64,000 bases of DNA, from assembly GCF_001182745.1 (NCBI RefSeq), contig NZ_LN868939.1:1550001-1614000 (forward strand), read 5' to 3'. The stretch comes from Nocardia farcinica (GTDB lineage: Bacteria > Actinomycetota > Actinomycetes > Mycobacteriales > Mycobacteriaceae). The notes under the pieces were generated by a model. It was not told where the DNA came from and did no database searches. It saw nothing but the letters and a program-made list of their open reading frames with translations. Each line of letters begins with the position of its first letter. The first letter of the stretch is position 1. Shown here piece after piece: positions 9,501 to 16,890 of the stretch. A program made the translations under genes and the position numbers.

Positions 9501-10202
9501 GAGGCTGGTCCAGCCGTCCTGTTCGCCGCGCATGAAACCGAGCACGAGGAAGAACAGGCCGGCCGAGAAGGTGATCATGCCCGGCCAGTCCACCGGAGGC
9601 GGTGTGTCGCTGCGGGATTCGCGCACCTTCAGATAGCCGATCACCAGCGCGGCGATCGTGACGGGCACGTTGATGAGGAAGATCCAGCGCCAGCCCGCGG
9701 TCTCGGTGAGCCCGCCGCCGATCAGCGGACCGAACGCGATGGCCAGCCCGGTGACGCCGCCGAACACGCCGAACGCCATTCCCCGGTCCTTGCCACGGAA
9801 TTCGTGTCCGAGCAGCGCGGGCCCGACCGCGAACAGGATGGCCCCGCCCAGGCCCTGCACGAACCGGGCCACGATCAGCACCAGATCGTTGGGCGCCAGC
9901 CCGCACGCCAGCGACGACAGCACGAAGATCACCAGGCCGGCGTCGAAAACCCGCTTGCGGCCGAGCCGGTCGGCCAGCGAACCCGCCGCGAGCAGCACCG
10001 CGGCCAGGCCGAGTGCGTAGGCGTCCAGGATCCACTGCAACGCCGAGAACGACGAACCGAAGGCGGCGCGGATGTCGGGCAGTGCGACGTTGACGACCGT
10101 GAGGTCGAGCATGAGCATGAAGGTGGCCAGCGCGACGACCACCAGGGTCCATATCGCGCCGGCGGACCGTCGGGTCGCGGTCTCGGCACCTACGGTTGCC
10201 AT
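6510..10202 (-). CDS. DHA2-type MFS exporter with very long H1-like tail
   Basis: 1230 residues, more than twice the usual ~500. The first ~530 form a 14-TM drug:H+ antiporter (EmrB/QacA type) with LDLTVVNVALPDI in TM1, the loop motif LADRLGRKRVF and motif C-like GPLIGGGLTE. A short Ala/Glu-rich helix follows (residues ~565-600). The remaining ~630 residues are low-complexity Thr/Ala/Ser/Arg/Pro. They include eight pentapeptides of Q-[TP]-A-[PA]-[GND] type and a terminal run of TKS/AKS units resembling eukaryotic histone H1 tails. Start: the ATG at 10202 lies 7 nt after AAGGG. The transporter probably exports the cluster's product. The basic tail, if cytosolic, could bind nucleic acid or other polyanions; this is inference. 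Confidence 0.85.
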   Translation of the reverse strand: MATVGAETATRRSAGAIWTLVVVALATFMLMLDLTVVNVALPDIRAAFGSSFSALQWILDAYALGLAAVLLAAGSLADRLGRKRVFDAGLVIFVLSSLACGLAPNDLVLIVARFVQGLGGAILFAVGPALLGHEFRGKDRGMAFGVFGGVTGLAIAFGPLIGGGLTETAGWRWIFLINVPVTIAALVIGYLKVRESRSDTPPPVDWPGMITFSAGLFFLVLGFMRGEQDGWTSLTIIGCFALAVVLLAVFTRLQITRPGRAMFDLSLFGSRTFNGLSAVTALCALTVMPALFLLISYVQNMLGYSAFASGLRFLPLTLLLFVAAAVAGSLVTKLPPAVLVGVSQLLIAGGLLAVVLVDVDSAWTALIPAMILIGLGMGVFNPPRAAFSIAVTTPDKSGMASGINETFQQAGVAIGIAAVGAFFQNRVAGAFTETDTARRVFGEQVDTAGDAVAAAGPSAVLDGLPASVSGAVRAAAETAFVDGLRTAMVLAAVLAAVSGVIAFCTMRRSDLDPAALENPGVPADAASADVPTTPMPVRMAKHPGAVAAAQRAAQIIAEAKAEAQRVIGIDNAGDTGRTATDARTAGKPDLGKGTRRTGAADRAGTAGRTTAASRTRTTDVDGAAEPRARRGRASSGNGAGNGAELRPGARKSASPGEPAGRSSASASASASAERTRSGGPRSGNAGQPNRTTGTDTEHTRQTTRRTRESARTTGSRTTAGDATRAAESATANEPSTPTRSTNGTRTARSSSNPARTTPAGDPTTRRTNATDAQRTAGTGSERVADSTPTGSGSTPAESAAETAGTGPAGATAESDFTADGNGGVGQRSRSTGGNGATGGRHARTSGTTDRPRATVGGPSAADRKSARMTGDRGAREPQKTAAPENRGNSGRFAPSAARTESATEQPRAEADSAPVAGRAAQTAAATGTPAPRTTAPRTSGGAGRHARATRTRTTAGKQSGKDGDNTADLGTSPDDNQTPAGTTAEARNQTAPGQTAPSQTAANQAAPDQPAPGQPAPNQPAPGQAAPGQVESASATPKDASHAASTAPSTPASAPGTSSVTPADATAESPAVATTAPTTDTKHTRTRRTTRGSSTTAAKAAASTEQVPANPADSATPAETTAPAPQPAPEQPAAPAKSSASTKSSPSAAKSTPTKSAPTKSAATKSTPTKSGAAKSTTPKATAAKSTARKRPAAKSTGADSATGTKSSTAQKSTRSTRARSDDTGSAPEN
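7116..7235 (-). repeat. Tandem 15-bp repeat within exporter tail
   Basis: Eight near-identical 15-bp units beginning CTGG(C/T) on the plus strand encode the Gln/Ala/Pro/Gly pentapeptides of the exporter tail. A second, looser repeat at about 6600-6780 encodes the T/A-K-S units. Copy number is likely to vary between strains. Confidence 0.85.
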
Positions 10203-10239
10203 GGACATTCCCTTCGGAGTTCGGCCCGGTGGCGACTGC

Positions 10240-10875
10240 TCAGGCGGCCCGCAACGCTGCGGACACCGCATCGCCGACCGGAATGCGTTGCGGCAGTTGG
10301 TACATCCCGGCCACCTGCGCGACGATCTGCTCGATCGAGCCGCCGATCACCAGATACGGCAGTGCCGATTCGTGCAGCGTCGCCAGCAGCAACCGATCGA
10401 CGACCGCGCGCAGGGCACCGTCGTCGCCGGCGCCCGCGTCGTCGGGCAGACGCAGATGAACGACACCGTCGTAGGTGTCGTTCGCGCGTCGGATGACGAT
10501 GCGGTGATGCGCGAGCAGGAAGCGCTGTTCGAAGATACGGTACGGCAGATCACGGGGATTGAGCACCCAATGCCGCAGCCGCCTGGTCTGCCGCAGCGCT
10601 TCGGCCATCGCCCACTCGTGCAGCACCGAGCCGTCGGAGACGAAGCCGCCGGGCATCCTGGTCTCGGTGTCCACCCGCTGTTCGAAGCCGCGCACGGTGG
10701 CCTCGACGGTGTCGCCGAGCCGCCGTCCGCTCCGGGGCGCGGTCAGCTCGGCGGAGACGGTGGCGCAGTCGAGGCCGGTGGCGAGGGCGAGGGCGGTGCA
10801 CACGGTGCGACGGCCGGTGCCCGGCGCGCCGGTGACGGCGAGCCGGACCGGCGGTAGGTCGTCCACGGCCGCCAT
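10240..10875 (-). CDS. P-loop ATPase-like protein, cluster copy 2 (Walker Lys replaced)
   Basis: 211 residues from the ATG that overlaps the upstream AvrD gene stop (TGATG). It is a diverged paralogue of the protein at 5682-6470, shown by shared SDGSVLHEW, the LPYLVIGG segment and similar length. The P-loop reads GAPGTGRRT, so the invariant Lys is Arg. ATP hydrolysis may be weak or lost, and it may work as a partner of the intact copy. The gene is tightly coupled to AvrD and lies 37 nt before the exporter, so it belongs to the same transcript. Confidence 0.72.
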   Translation of the reverse strand: MAAVDDLPPVRLAVTGAPGTGRRTVCTALALATGLDCATVSAELTAPRSGRRLGDTVEATVRGFEQRVDTETRMPGGFVSDGSVLHEWAMAEALRQTRRLRHWVLNPRDLPYRIFEQRFLLAHHRIVIRRANDTYDGVVHLRLPDDAGAGDDGALRAVVDRLLLATLHESALPYLVIGGSIEQIVAQVAGMYQLPQRIPVGDAVSAALRAA

Positions 10876-11864
10876 CAGTCGGGGAGCCGATGGGCCAGCA
10901 GGCACGACCCGGTCACGCCCTGGAACTCCTTGATCAGCAGGTCCGCGCTGCGCCACCGCTGCCCGCCGCGATCGATCGTGGAGGTGCGCCGGATCTCCAC
11001 CGTGCCGTCGAAGTCGGTCGCGCTGGACCGGTGCGGTGGCTCGCAGAAGAACTCCAGCTTGCGCATCCAGAGGGTGTCGCTGTTGGTGCGATCCAGCGAG
11101 TCCATCCGGTAGAGCAGGATCTGCGAGAGCTGGGCCGCGCCGACGATCGCGTCGATCGGGGAGACCGAGTTCCAGTAGGCCGACTCGGCGCCGACGTAGC
11201 CGCCCTCGGCGCCGGGACGCACGGTCTGCCTGCTGGTGATCCGGGTGGCGTCGTCGTCGACGATCAGGTCCGTGGCCGTCAGGGTGTGGTCCTTGACACC
11301 CGTCAGGTAGTAGTGCGGCGCCGGGCCGTAGAGGTCGGCGAGGCTGTCGAGGTGGTCGATCTGCTCGCCCGGTTCGGCCGAACCGGTGCCGAGCGGATGC
11401 ACCAGGGTCAGGGTGCCCGCGAGATTGCCGACGGTGAACTTGAAGGTGGTCTCGGCCTCGCTCGCCTCCTCGGTGACCGCGGTGATCTCGGCCTGCACCG
11501 GGATGTGGTCGAGGTCCTCGTGTGGGGCGGCGCCGGCACGCACGGTGCCGTGGCTGACCCACATCCGCGCCGCCTCCTCCGGCCGCAGCCCGCGGGCGCG
11601 GGTCACCGCGGCGTCGCACAGTGCGGTGGCCAGCATGACGGTGTCGACGCTGCTGACGTGCGGCACGAGTTCCCGGTGTTTTTTGGTCGACCAGGCCGCC
11701 GGATATTCGAGCCGAGCCATTGCCGTGTGTTTTGCGCCGGGGCGAGCGGAATTGCCGAGACGCAGGTCCGCCAATTCCGGGCCTACTTTTCGATAACCCT
11801 CTCCGAAATACCGGGTGGCCCGGGGCCCGAGGGGTTCGTCGTAACTGGAGAAAGAAACGCTCAT
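10875..11864 (-). CDS. AvrD family protein
   Basis: 329 residues. The N-terminal pattern LGPRATRYFGEGYRKV and overall length match the AvrD family. Its founder, from Pseudomonas syringae, makes syringolides from a beta-ketoacyl chain and a pentulose. The fold is related to hot-dog dehydratases and AfsA-type enzymes; that is family knowledge. It follows the ketoacyl synthase by 34 nt and overlaps the next gene by 1 nt, so it is central to this operon. The pairing suggests condensation of a beta-ketoacyl thioester with a small polar acceptor to give a lipophilic signal or elicitor-like molecule. The product is not predictable from sequence. Confidence 0.78.
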   Translation of the reverse strand: MSVSFSSYDEPLGPRATRYFGEGYRKVGPELADLRLGNSARPGAKHTAMARLEYPAAWSTKKHRELVPHVSSVDTVMLATALCDAAVTRARGLRPEEAARMWVSHGTVRAGAAPHEDLDHIPVQAEITAVTEEASEAETTFKFTVGNLAGTLTLVHPLGTGSAEPGEQIDHLDSLADLYGPAPHYYLTGVKDHTLTATDLIVDDDATRITSRQTVRPGAEGGYVGAESAYWNSVSPIDAIVGAAQLSQILLYRMDSLDRTNSDTLWMRKLEFFCEPPHRSSATDFDGTVEIRRTSTIDRGGQRWRSADLLIKEFQGVTGSCLLAHRLPD

Positions 11865-11898
11865 GAGTACAACCTTCGAACAGCGACAGAATCCGGCT

Positions 11899-12912
11899 TC
11901 AGGCGACGCGGGGCAATTCGAATACCTGTCCCGCGTACGACAGACCCGCTCCGAAGGAAACCTGCAGAGCGAGTTGTCCCGGCTTGGCTCGACCCGAGGA
12001 GATCAGGTCGTCGATCGCCAGCGGCAGTGCCGCGGCGGACGTGTTTCCGGCGCGCCGCACATCGTCGGCCACCACCACCGAATCGTCGCGCCAGCCCAAT
12101 TTGCGCACGACACCGTCGATGATGCGCAGATTGGCCTGGTGCGGAATGAACACCTCGATCTCGTCGAGACCGACACCGCCCGCGGCGGCGATCTCCTCGA
12201 CGATCTGTGGCACGGCGGCGGTGGCCCAGCGGAACACCTCGGTGCCCTCCATGCGCAGCATGGGGGTGGGGGTGTCGGCCGGTGCCGCGCGTTGCTGTTC
12301 CCAGGTCGGTTCCTGGCGGATCAACCGGGCCTGTCGACCGTCGCTGCCCCAGACGGTCTTGCGGATGTGGCCCGACTCGGTGCGCCCGATGAGCACCGCG
12401 CCCGCACCGTCGCCGAAGATCGGCGCGACCGCGCGCTCGTGGGGATCCACGACATGACTGAGCTTTTCCGAACCGATCACCAGTACCGTGTCGGCCTGGC
12501 CCGCGTTGATCAGCGCGGCGGCCTGGCCGACGCCGTGGGCCAGGCCAGAGCAGCCCGCGGAGATGTCGAAGGCGGCCGGACCCGAGCACCCGAGCTCGGC
12601 GGCGACGATCGGGGCGGCCGCTGGTGTCTGGTTCAGATGGGTCGAGGTGGCGAGCATGAGCACGTCCACCTCGGTGGCGGCCACGCCGGCGGCGGTGAGC
12701 GCGCTGTCGGCGGCGCGCACCGCCATCGTCACGACCGTTTCCTCCGGGCCGGCGAAACGCCGTTCGGTGATTCCGGTGCGGGTGCGAATCCACTCGTCGT
12801 CGACACCCAGGTGGGGAGCGAGATCGGAATTGGAAATGACCCGGTGTGGCCTATATGATCCGATCATGAGCATCCCGGCTCGCGTAGCGGTCTCGCTGCT
12901 CGTTGCCGTCAT
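11899..12912 (-). CDS. 3-oxoacyl-ACP synthase III-like enzyme
   Basis: 337 residues from the ATG preceded by GGGGGGTGAG; an earlier in-frame ATG at 12948 lacks this. The KAS III catalytic triad is complete: Cys121 in DISAGCSGLAHG, His257 in FIPHQANLRII and Asn289 in RRAGNTSAAALPL. The wGxxGR-type loop is replaced by WGSDGR. It is the first gene of a five-gene minus-strand operon. It is separate from the housekeeping fatty-acid genes, so a dedicated role is likely: making or transferring a beta-ketoacyl chain for the AvrD-family enzyme. The upstream 340 bp are clearly AT-richer than the surroundings, which fits acquisition or a heavily regulated promoter. Confidence 0.85.
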   Translation of the reverse strand: MTATSSETATRAGMLMIGSYRPHRVISNSDLAPHLGVDDEWIRTRTGITERRFAGPEETVVTMAVRAADSALTAAGVAATEVDVLMLATSTHLNQTPAAAPIVAAELGCSGPAAFDISAGCSGLAHGVGQAAALINAGQADTVLVIGSEKLSHVVDPHERAVAPIFGDGAGAVLIGRTESGHIRKTVWGSDGRQARLIRQEPTWEQQRAAPADTPTPMLRMEGTEVFRWATAAVPQIVEEIAAAGGVGLDEIEVFIPHQANLRIIDGVVRKLGWRDDSVVVADDVRRAGNTSAAALPLAIDDLISSGRAKPGQLALQVSFGAGLSYAGQVFELPRVA

Positions 12913-13253
12913 ATTGCTCACCCCCCTGAGATTTATGAAGTGAATCACGTGTGAATCAACTTATCACCGTCCTCCAAAACCGGGATGAGATCACACGGCT
13001 ATAACGCCAGCATAACAGCGGTGAGTGATGAAGGTCACGTTTTTTGATGCGGTATTGACATAACCGAACCTACTCGTCAGTCGCAAAATTGCGTACGCGA
13101 TTGTTCACTTGAACCGGCAACCTCGGACCTGGGCTTTCGGGTCCGGTGGATGGCGAACAACTCGGTACGGGAAGGCGGAGTGCTCGCCGAGAAATAGCCG
13201 GTCAGCCCCTGTTTTCCGGGTCTGGGCGCGCGGGTTGGGGGCGTCGAACGCGA
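12913..13253 (-). promoter_or_regulatory. AT-rich promoter region of the AvrD/KSIII operon
   Basis: About 340 bp without a gene. The part at 12940-13120 is distinctly AT-richer than its flanks. It contains GTGA-N6-TCAC at 13025-13038, a half-consensus for CRP-type regulators, and several ATCAC/GTGA fragments near 12943-12985. No clear -10/-35 pair could be assigned. Confidence 0.4.
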
Positions 13254-13295
13254 CGAGGGCGGGTTCCTGGTCGGTGGACCAGGAACCCGCCCTCG
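13254..13295. terminator. Strong terminator after the zinc-free ribosomal operon
   Basis: A perfect 19-bp stem (CGAGGGCGGGTTCCTGGTC and its complement) with a 4-nt loop, 21 nt past the rpsR stop. Confidence 0.9.
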
Positions 13296-13315
13296 GGAAG
13301 CGTGCCCGCCGTCGG

Positions 13316-13570
13316 TCAGCGGCTGGTGAACGGCAGCAGTGCCATCTCGCGGGCGTTCTTCACCGCGACGGCGACCTGTCGCTGCTGCTGCGGGGTCAGG
13401 CCGGTGACGCGCCTGCTGCGGATCTTGCCGCGATCGGAGATGAAGGTGCGCAGCAGGTTGACGTCCTTGTAGTCCACCGTCTCGATCCCCGCGGCGATGA
13501 GCGGGTTCTTCTTCGGGCGGCGGGCCTGCTCGGCGCGGACCTTCTTCGACGGTGCTCGCTTGACTGCCAT
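13316..13570 (-). CDS. rpsR2: Ribosomal protein S18, zinc-independent paralogue
   Basis: 84 residues starting [10 protein letters not shown], with the S18 core [18 protein letters not shown] and [25 protein letters not shown]. It lacks all Cys, so this is the C-minus form that replaces zinc-binding S18 under zinc starvation. It is the last gene of a four-gene operon (L28-L33-S14-S18) with the same order as M. tuberculosis Rv2058c-Rv2055c, which Zur represses. The start is fixed by the ribosome site AAGGAA a few bases upstream. Confidence 0.95.
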   Translation of the reverse strand: MAVKRAPSKKVRAEQARRPKKNPLIAAGIETVDYKDVNLLRTFISDRGKIRSRRVTGLTPQQQRQVAVAVKNAREMALLPFTSR

Positions 13571-13602
13571 ATCAGGGGTTCCTTCTTGCGGTATCGGTGG
13601 TC

Positions 13603-13908
13603 TTACCAGCTCGATTTGTGCACACCGGGAAGTTCTCCGCGGTGGGCCATCTCGCGCACACGCACACGGGAGAGGCCGAACTTCCGGAGGTGACCGCGCG
13701 GACGTCCGTCCGCGGCGTCCCGATTGCGCAATCGTACCGGACTGGCATCGCGCGGCAGTCGCTGCAGTGCCGCCTGGGCGGCGGCCCGGTCCGCCTCGGG
13801 CGTGCTCGGCTTGCGGATCAGTTCCTTGAGTTCGGCCCGGCGCGCGGCGTAGCGGGCCACGATCTGCTTGCGCTGCTCGTTCCGGGCGACCTTGGATTTC
13901 TTTGCCAC
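13603..13908 (-). CDS. rpsN2: Ribosomal protein S14, zinc-independent paralogue
   Basis: 101 residues, the long S14 form without the CxxC zinc motif. It starts [14 protein letters not shown] and ends with the canonical [20 protein letters not shown] segment. It starts one base before the rpmG stop codon block, so the genes are abutting. Role: assembly of the small-subunit head when zinc is scarce. Confidence 0.95.
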   Translation of the reverse strand: MAKKSKVARNEQRKQIVARYAARRAELKELIRKPSTPEADRAAAQAALQRLPRDASPVRLRNRDAADGRPRGHLRKFGLSRVRVREMAHRGELPGVHKSSW

Positions 13909-14079
13909 TCAGCGCTCCTCGCGGAAGTCGACGTGCTTGCGCACGACCGGGTCGTACTTGCGCAGCACCATCCGGTCCGGATCGTTGCGCCGGTTCTTGC
14001 GGGTGACGTAGGTGTACCCGGTGCCCGCCGTCGACCTCAGCTTGACGATGGGGCGCAGTTCGGTGGATTTCGACGCCAT
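13909..14079 (-). CDS. rpmG1: Ribosomal protein L33, zinc-independent paralogue
   Basis: A 56-residue protein starting [20 protein letters not shown] and ending DFREER. It has the L33 motif [22 protein letters not shown] and no Cys, so it is the C-minus form. It is short enough to be missed by gene callers, but it is bracketed by rpmB (13 nt upstream) and rpsN (abutting). A GGAGG site precedes the ATG. Confidence 0.95.
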   Translation of the reverse strand: MASKSTELRPIVKLRSTAGTGYTYVTRKNRRNDPDRMVLRKYDPVVRKHVDFREER

Positions 14080-14091
14080 GGGGCGCTCCTC

Positions 14092-14328
14092 CTAGATCTT
14101 CTCGCCGCGGGCCCGCAGCCGCGCCACCACGGCCTCGATCCCGTCCCGGTCGATGGTCTTGATGCCCTTCGCGGAGACCGTCAGCGTGATGCGCCGGCCT
14201 TCGCTGGGCAGGTAGTAGGTCTTGCGCTGGATGTTGGGATCCCAGCGGCGGTTGGTCCGCACGTGGGAGTGCGAGACGGACTTGCCGAAGCCGGGCTTGC
14301 GCCCGGTGACCTGGCAGTGGGCGGACAT
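14092..14328 (-). CDS. rpmB2: Ribosomal protein L28, zinc-independent paralogue
   Basis: 78 residues starting [20 protein letters not shown]. Only one Cys remains where the zinc form has four. First gene of the C-minus ribosomal operon. The frame is open far upstream, but the ATG chosen has GGAGG-like spacing and matches the family N-terminus. A Zur-box-like sequence at 14351-14368 lies about 23 nt upstream, in position to repress the operon when zinc is sufficient. Confidence 0.95.
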
Positions 14329-14350
14329 GGCCCCGGCCTCCTCCTGTTGA

Positions 14351-14368
14351 TGACAATCGTTTTCGACA
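14351..14368. promoter_or_regulatory. Zur-box-like operator 1 (rpmB side)
   Basis: TGACAATCGTTTTCGACA in the divergent promoter. It is nearly the same as the second copy at 14406-14423 and resembles the AT-rich TGA-AA-CGTTTTCA type sites of actinobacterial Zur. Assignment rests on sequence plus the zinc-free genes on both sides. Confidence 0.65.
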
Positions 14369-14405
14369 ATGAACGCCGGAGACTGTACCGTTATGCCCGA
14401 GCAAA

Positions 14406-14423
14406 TGACAATCGTTATCGAAA
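14406..14423. promoter_or_regulatory. Zur-box-like operator 2 (CobW side)
   Basis: TGACAATCGTTATCGAAA, differing from copy 1 at a few positions, ends 9 nt before the GTG start of the CobW-like gene and overlaps its ribosome-site region. Binding here would block the plus-strand operon directly. Confidence 0.65.
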
Positions 14424-14432
14424 GGGGTTCCG

Positions 14433-15761
14433 GTGGTGCTGCCTGATCCCGCTCCACTCCCGCCCCGGCCCGACCGGCGGACGCCGGTCCTGCTCGTGGC
14501 CGGCCTGCCCGGCCGCGCGAGCGCCGCGGTCGACCGGGCGGCCGCGGCGCTGGCACATGCCGAGGGCACCGTCGTCGTCCGGCATCACCTCGAAGACCTG
14601 CGCGAGGGCGTCGTGCGCCGCACCCTGCGCACCGTCCTCGCCACCACCGAGACGGTGCTCGAGTTGGCGCACGGCTGTGTGTCCTGCACCCTGCGCGCCG
14701 ACCTGCTCCCGCTGCTGTGCACGCTGGCCGCCCGCGAGTCGGTGCACCGGATCGTGCTCGAACTGGATCCGGCCTTCGAGGCCGAGGCGGTCTGCCAGGC
14801 CATCGAGGATGTCGTCGTCACCGGGGTGGTCGGCCGGGTGGACGGGCCTGCGGCCCGCGACGTCCGCGTCGAGGCGGTGCTCACCTGCGTCGACGCCGCG
14901 TCCTGGCTCGCCGACGCGACCGGTGAGGACACCCTCGCCGAGCGCGGCCTGGCCACCGCCGACGACGACCGGACCGTCGCCCAGGTCGCGGTCGGACAGG
15001 TCGACTTCGCCGACGCCCTCGTCGCGCTCGGCCCGGCACCCGATCCGATCGAGCACGACCGGCTCACCGCCGTGCTCGCCCGGCTGGTTCCCGAGGCGCC
15101 GGTGACGTGGGTCGACTCGCCCGACGCGATCACCGCCGCCGAGATCGAGGCGCTGCTCACGCGGATCCCCGCGCACTCGCGGCGCGGCCGGGTCTTCGAC
15201 GCGCACGCACCGCTGCTGCGCGGGCAGCCCTCGCTGCTCACCGAGCACGGCGTGACGCTGGTGGAGTTCGCCGCGAGCAGGCCGTTCCACCCGGCCCGGC
15301 TGCACGACGCCCTCGACGTGCTGCTCGAGGGCGTGGTGACCGCCCGCGGCAGGTTGTGGCTGGCCACCCAACCCGACGAGGTGGTGTGGCTGGAGTCGGC
15401 CGGTGGCGGCCTGCGGGTCGGCGGTGCCGGTCCCTGGCTGGCTGCGATGAGCGCCGAGGACTATGAGCGGGCCGACCCGACCCGCCGCGCGCTGGCCGCG
15501 CTCGGCTGGGACGAGCGGTTCGGCGACCGGCACATCTCGCTGGTGATCCTGGCCCACGAGGCCGACCCCGCCGAGATCCGCCGCGCACTGCACTGGGCCC
15601 TGGTCGAGGACGACGAACTGCGCCTGGTGGACCGGGCACCCGAGCGGGTCGCCCGCTGGGAGGACCCGTTCGGCGAGTGGCACGAGGAACCGTGCGCCGA
15701 CCCGGGGGAACCGATCGAGGACATCGCGTGGCCGAAAGGCCGGACAGGAGAAGGACAATGA
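14433..15761 (+). CDS. CobW/P47K-family protein, Mrf-like, with degenerate P-loop
   Basis: 442 residues of the CobW/zinc-metallochaperone GTPase family. The Walker A position reads GLPGRAS (residues 24-30) instead of GxxGxGKT, so the essential Lys is absent. The metal motif is reduced to CVSC (82-85) in [16 protein letters not shown]. The C-terminal CobW_C domain includes [18 protein letters not shown] and [17 protein letters not shown]. In mycobacteria a Zur-regulated relative (Mrf) recruits the hibernation factor Mpy to zinc-free ribosomes, and the operon context here fits that role. Either of two adjacent GTG codons could start it. It overlaps rpmE2 by 4 nt. Confidence 0.75.
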
Positions 15762-16024
15762 AGGCGGGTATCCACCCCGACTACCACCCCGTGGTGTTCG
15801 AGGACTCGAGCACCGGCAAGCGCTTCCTCACCAGATCGACCGCGACGAGCGAGCGCACTGTGGAGTGGACCGACGGCAACACCTACCCCCTGCTGGTGGT
15901 GGACGTGACCGCGGACTCGCATCCGTTCTGGACCGGCGCCCAGCGCCTGCTGGACACCCAGGGTCGGGTGGAGAAGTTCAACCGCAAGTACGGGCGCCGG
16001 GTGCGCGGCGGACAGGAGGGCTGA
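15758..16024 (+). CDS. rpmE2: Ribosomal protein L31 type B (zinc-independent)
   Basis: 88 residues, starting with the ATG that overlaps the previous stop (ATGA) behind AGGAGAAGGA. It has the L31B hallmarks [16 protein letters not shown] and [21 protein letters not shown] and no Cys. It replaces zinc-binding L31 during zinc limitation. Second gene of the plus-strand Zur operon. Confidence 0.95.
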
Positions 16025-16025
16025 G

Positions 16026-16199
16026 ATGGCGGTTCCGAAGCGGCGGATGTCGAGGTCGAACACGCGCAGCAGGCGCAGCCAGTGGAAGGCGAAGGCGCCG
16101 GACCTGGTCGAGGTGACCGTCGCGGGCGTGCCGCGCAAGGTGCCGCGGCGGCTGGTCGCGGCGATCCGGCGGGGTCTGATCGATCCCGAGCGGCTCTGA
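16026..16199 (+). CDS. rpmF2: Ribosomal protein L32, zinc-independent
   Basis: 57 residues, [20 protein letters not shown], ending DPERL. It has the L32 N-terminal signature but none of the four Cys of the zinc form. It begins 1 nt after the rpmE2 stop, so translation is coupled. It completes a set of six zinc-free ribosomal proteins at this locus. Too short for many gene callers, but the match is clear. Confidence 0.93.
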
Positions 16200-16202
16200 G
16201 CA

Positions 16203-16253
16203 GCCGGCGACGAATGGCGGCCGGCGACGAATGGCGGCCGGCGACGAATGAGG
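16203..16253 (+). repeat. Three tandem 17-bp repeats
   Basis: Unit GCCGGCGACGAATGGCG, two exact copies and a third changed at its last bases (ATGAGG). It lies between the rpmF stop and the terminator; each unit contains ATGGCGG, so it looks like start codons, but no reading frame continues. Confidence 0.85.
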
Positions 16254-16255
16254 GG

Positions 16256-16288
16256 GAGTGGGGTGGGTCCGCCGGGCCCACCCCACTC
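16256..16288. terminator. Bidirectional terminator
   Basis: A 12-bp perfect stem (GAGTGGGGTGGG / CCCACCCCACTC) with a 9-nt loop, between the convergent rpmF and small-protein genes. Confidence 0.85.
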
Positions 16289-16294
16289 GTCGGT

Positions 16295-16516
16295 TCAGCC
16301 CTCGAGCTTGGCCAGATCGGTCAGCGCGGCGGCGAGCCGGAAGTACTTGTTGTTGCCCAGGTCGGCGATGGTCTTGATCTTCAGTTCGGCGAACACCTTG
16401 TCGTGCGCCTCGGTGAAGCCGGCCAGCGCCGAGGGCGGCGCGGACAGGATCTCCGCGAGCGGCTTGTTCTCGTACGCCTTGTCGAGAGCCTTGTCGAGCA
16501 CCACGTTGACGGCCAT
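16295..16516 (-). CDS. Small conserved helical protein, unknown function
   Basis: 73 residues starting MAVNVVLDKALDKAYENKPL. The C-terminal half (AELKIKTIADLGNNKYFRLAAAL) looks like a helix-hairpin-helix element of the kind seen in DUF4332-like domains, which suggests protein or nucleic-acid contact. A CTAAGGAGTTC ribosome site precedes the ATG. It stands alone. No function can be given. Confidence 0.8.
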   Translation of the reverse strand: MAVNVVLDKALDKAYENKPLAEILSAPPSALAGFTEAHDKVFAELKIKTIADLGNNKYFRLAAALTDLAKLEG

Positions 16517-16890
16517 GCGAACTCCTTAGGGAACGAACCTGACTGCTGCGGTGCCGGAGAAAACCGAGCGCATCCGGCCAGCCGACGATAACCCGGTTGC
16601 CCGTGCCGGGCAGGGTGAACGGCGTGGCAAACCACTGGCAATTGTCGTGAGGCAGATCACATGGAAGAACTACGGCCCGACCGCTTGCCGGTCGCTAGCT
16701 GACCGGCGAAACCCGTGCTGCGGGTGGGTTTTTCGGGCCGAAAAACTAGTGATTTCCGGGCCGATCCGAGGTACCCTCATCCATCGAGGGCGGGTTCTCC
16801 CGGTTCCGGGAGAACCCGCTCATCGCCAAGCATCCGCCGCCGGGCGCGTGCCGGCGATCCGCCAGCGGCCCATCGCCGCGAAACCCCGCC
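16517..16890. other. Intergenic region with CRP-like site and hairpin
   Basis: No gene seen. CGTGA-N6-TCACA at 16646-16661 is one base from a perfect CRP-type site and may drive the small gene at 16295-16516 or act at a distance. A perfect inverted repeat at 16790-16819 is listed separately. A run rich in A/T at 16728-16755 may hold a promoter. Confidence 0.45.
16790..16819. terminator. Terminator-like hairpin
   Basis: GCGGGTTCTCCCGG with its complement and a 2-nt centre forms a near-perfect 14-bp stem, downstream of the minus-strand coiled-coil gene. Confidence 0.7.
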
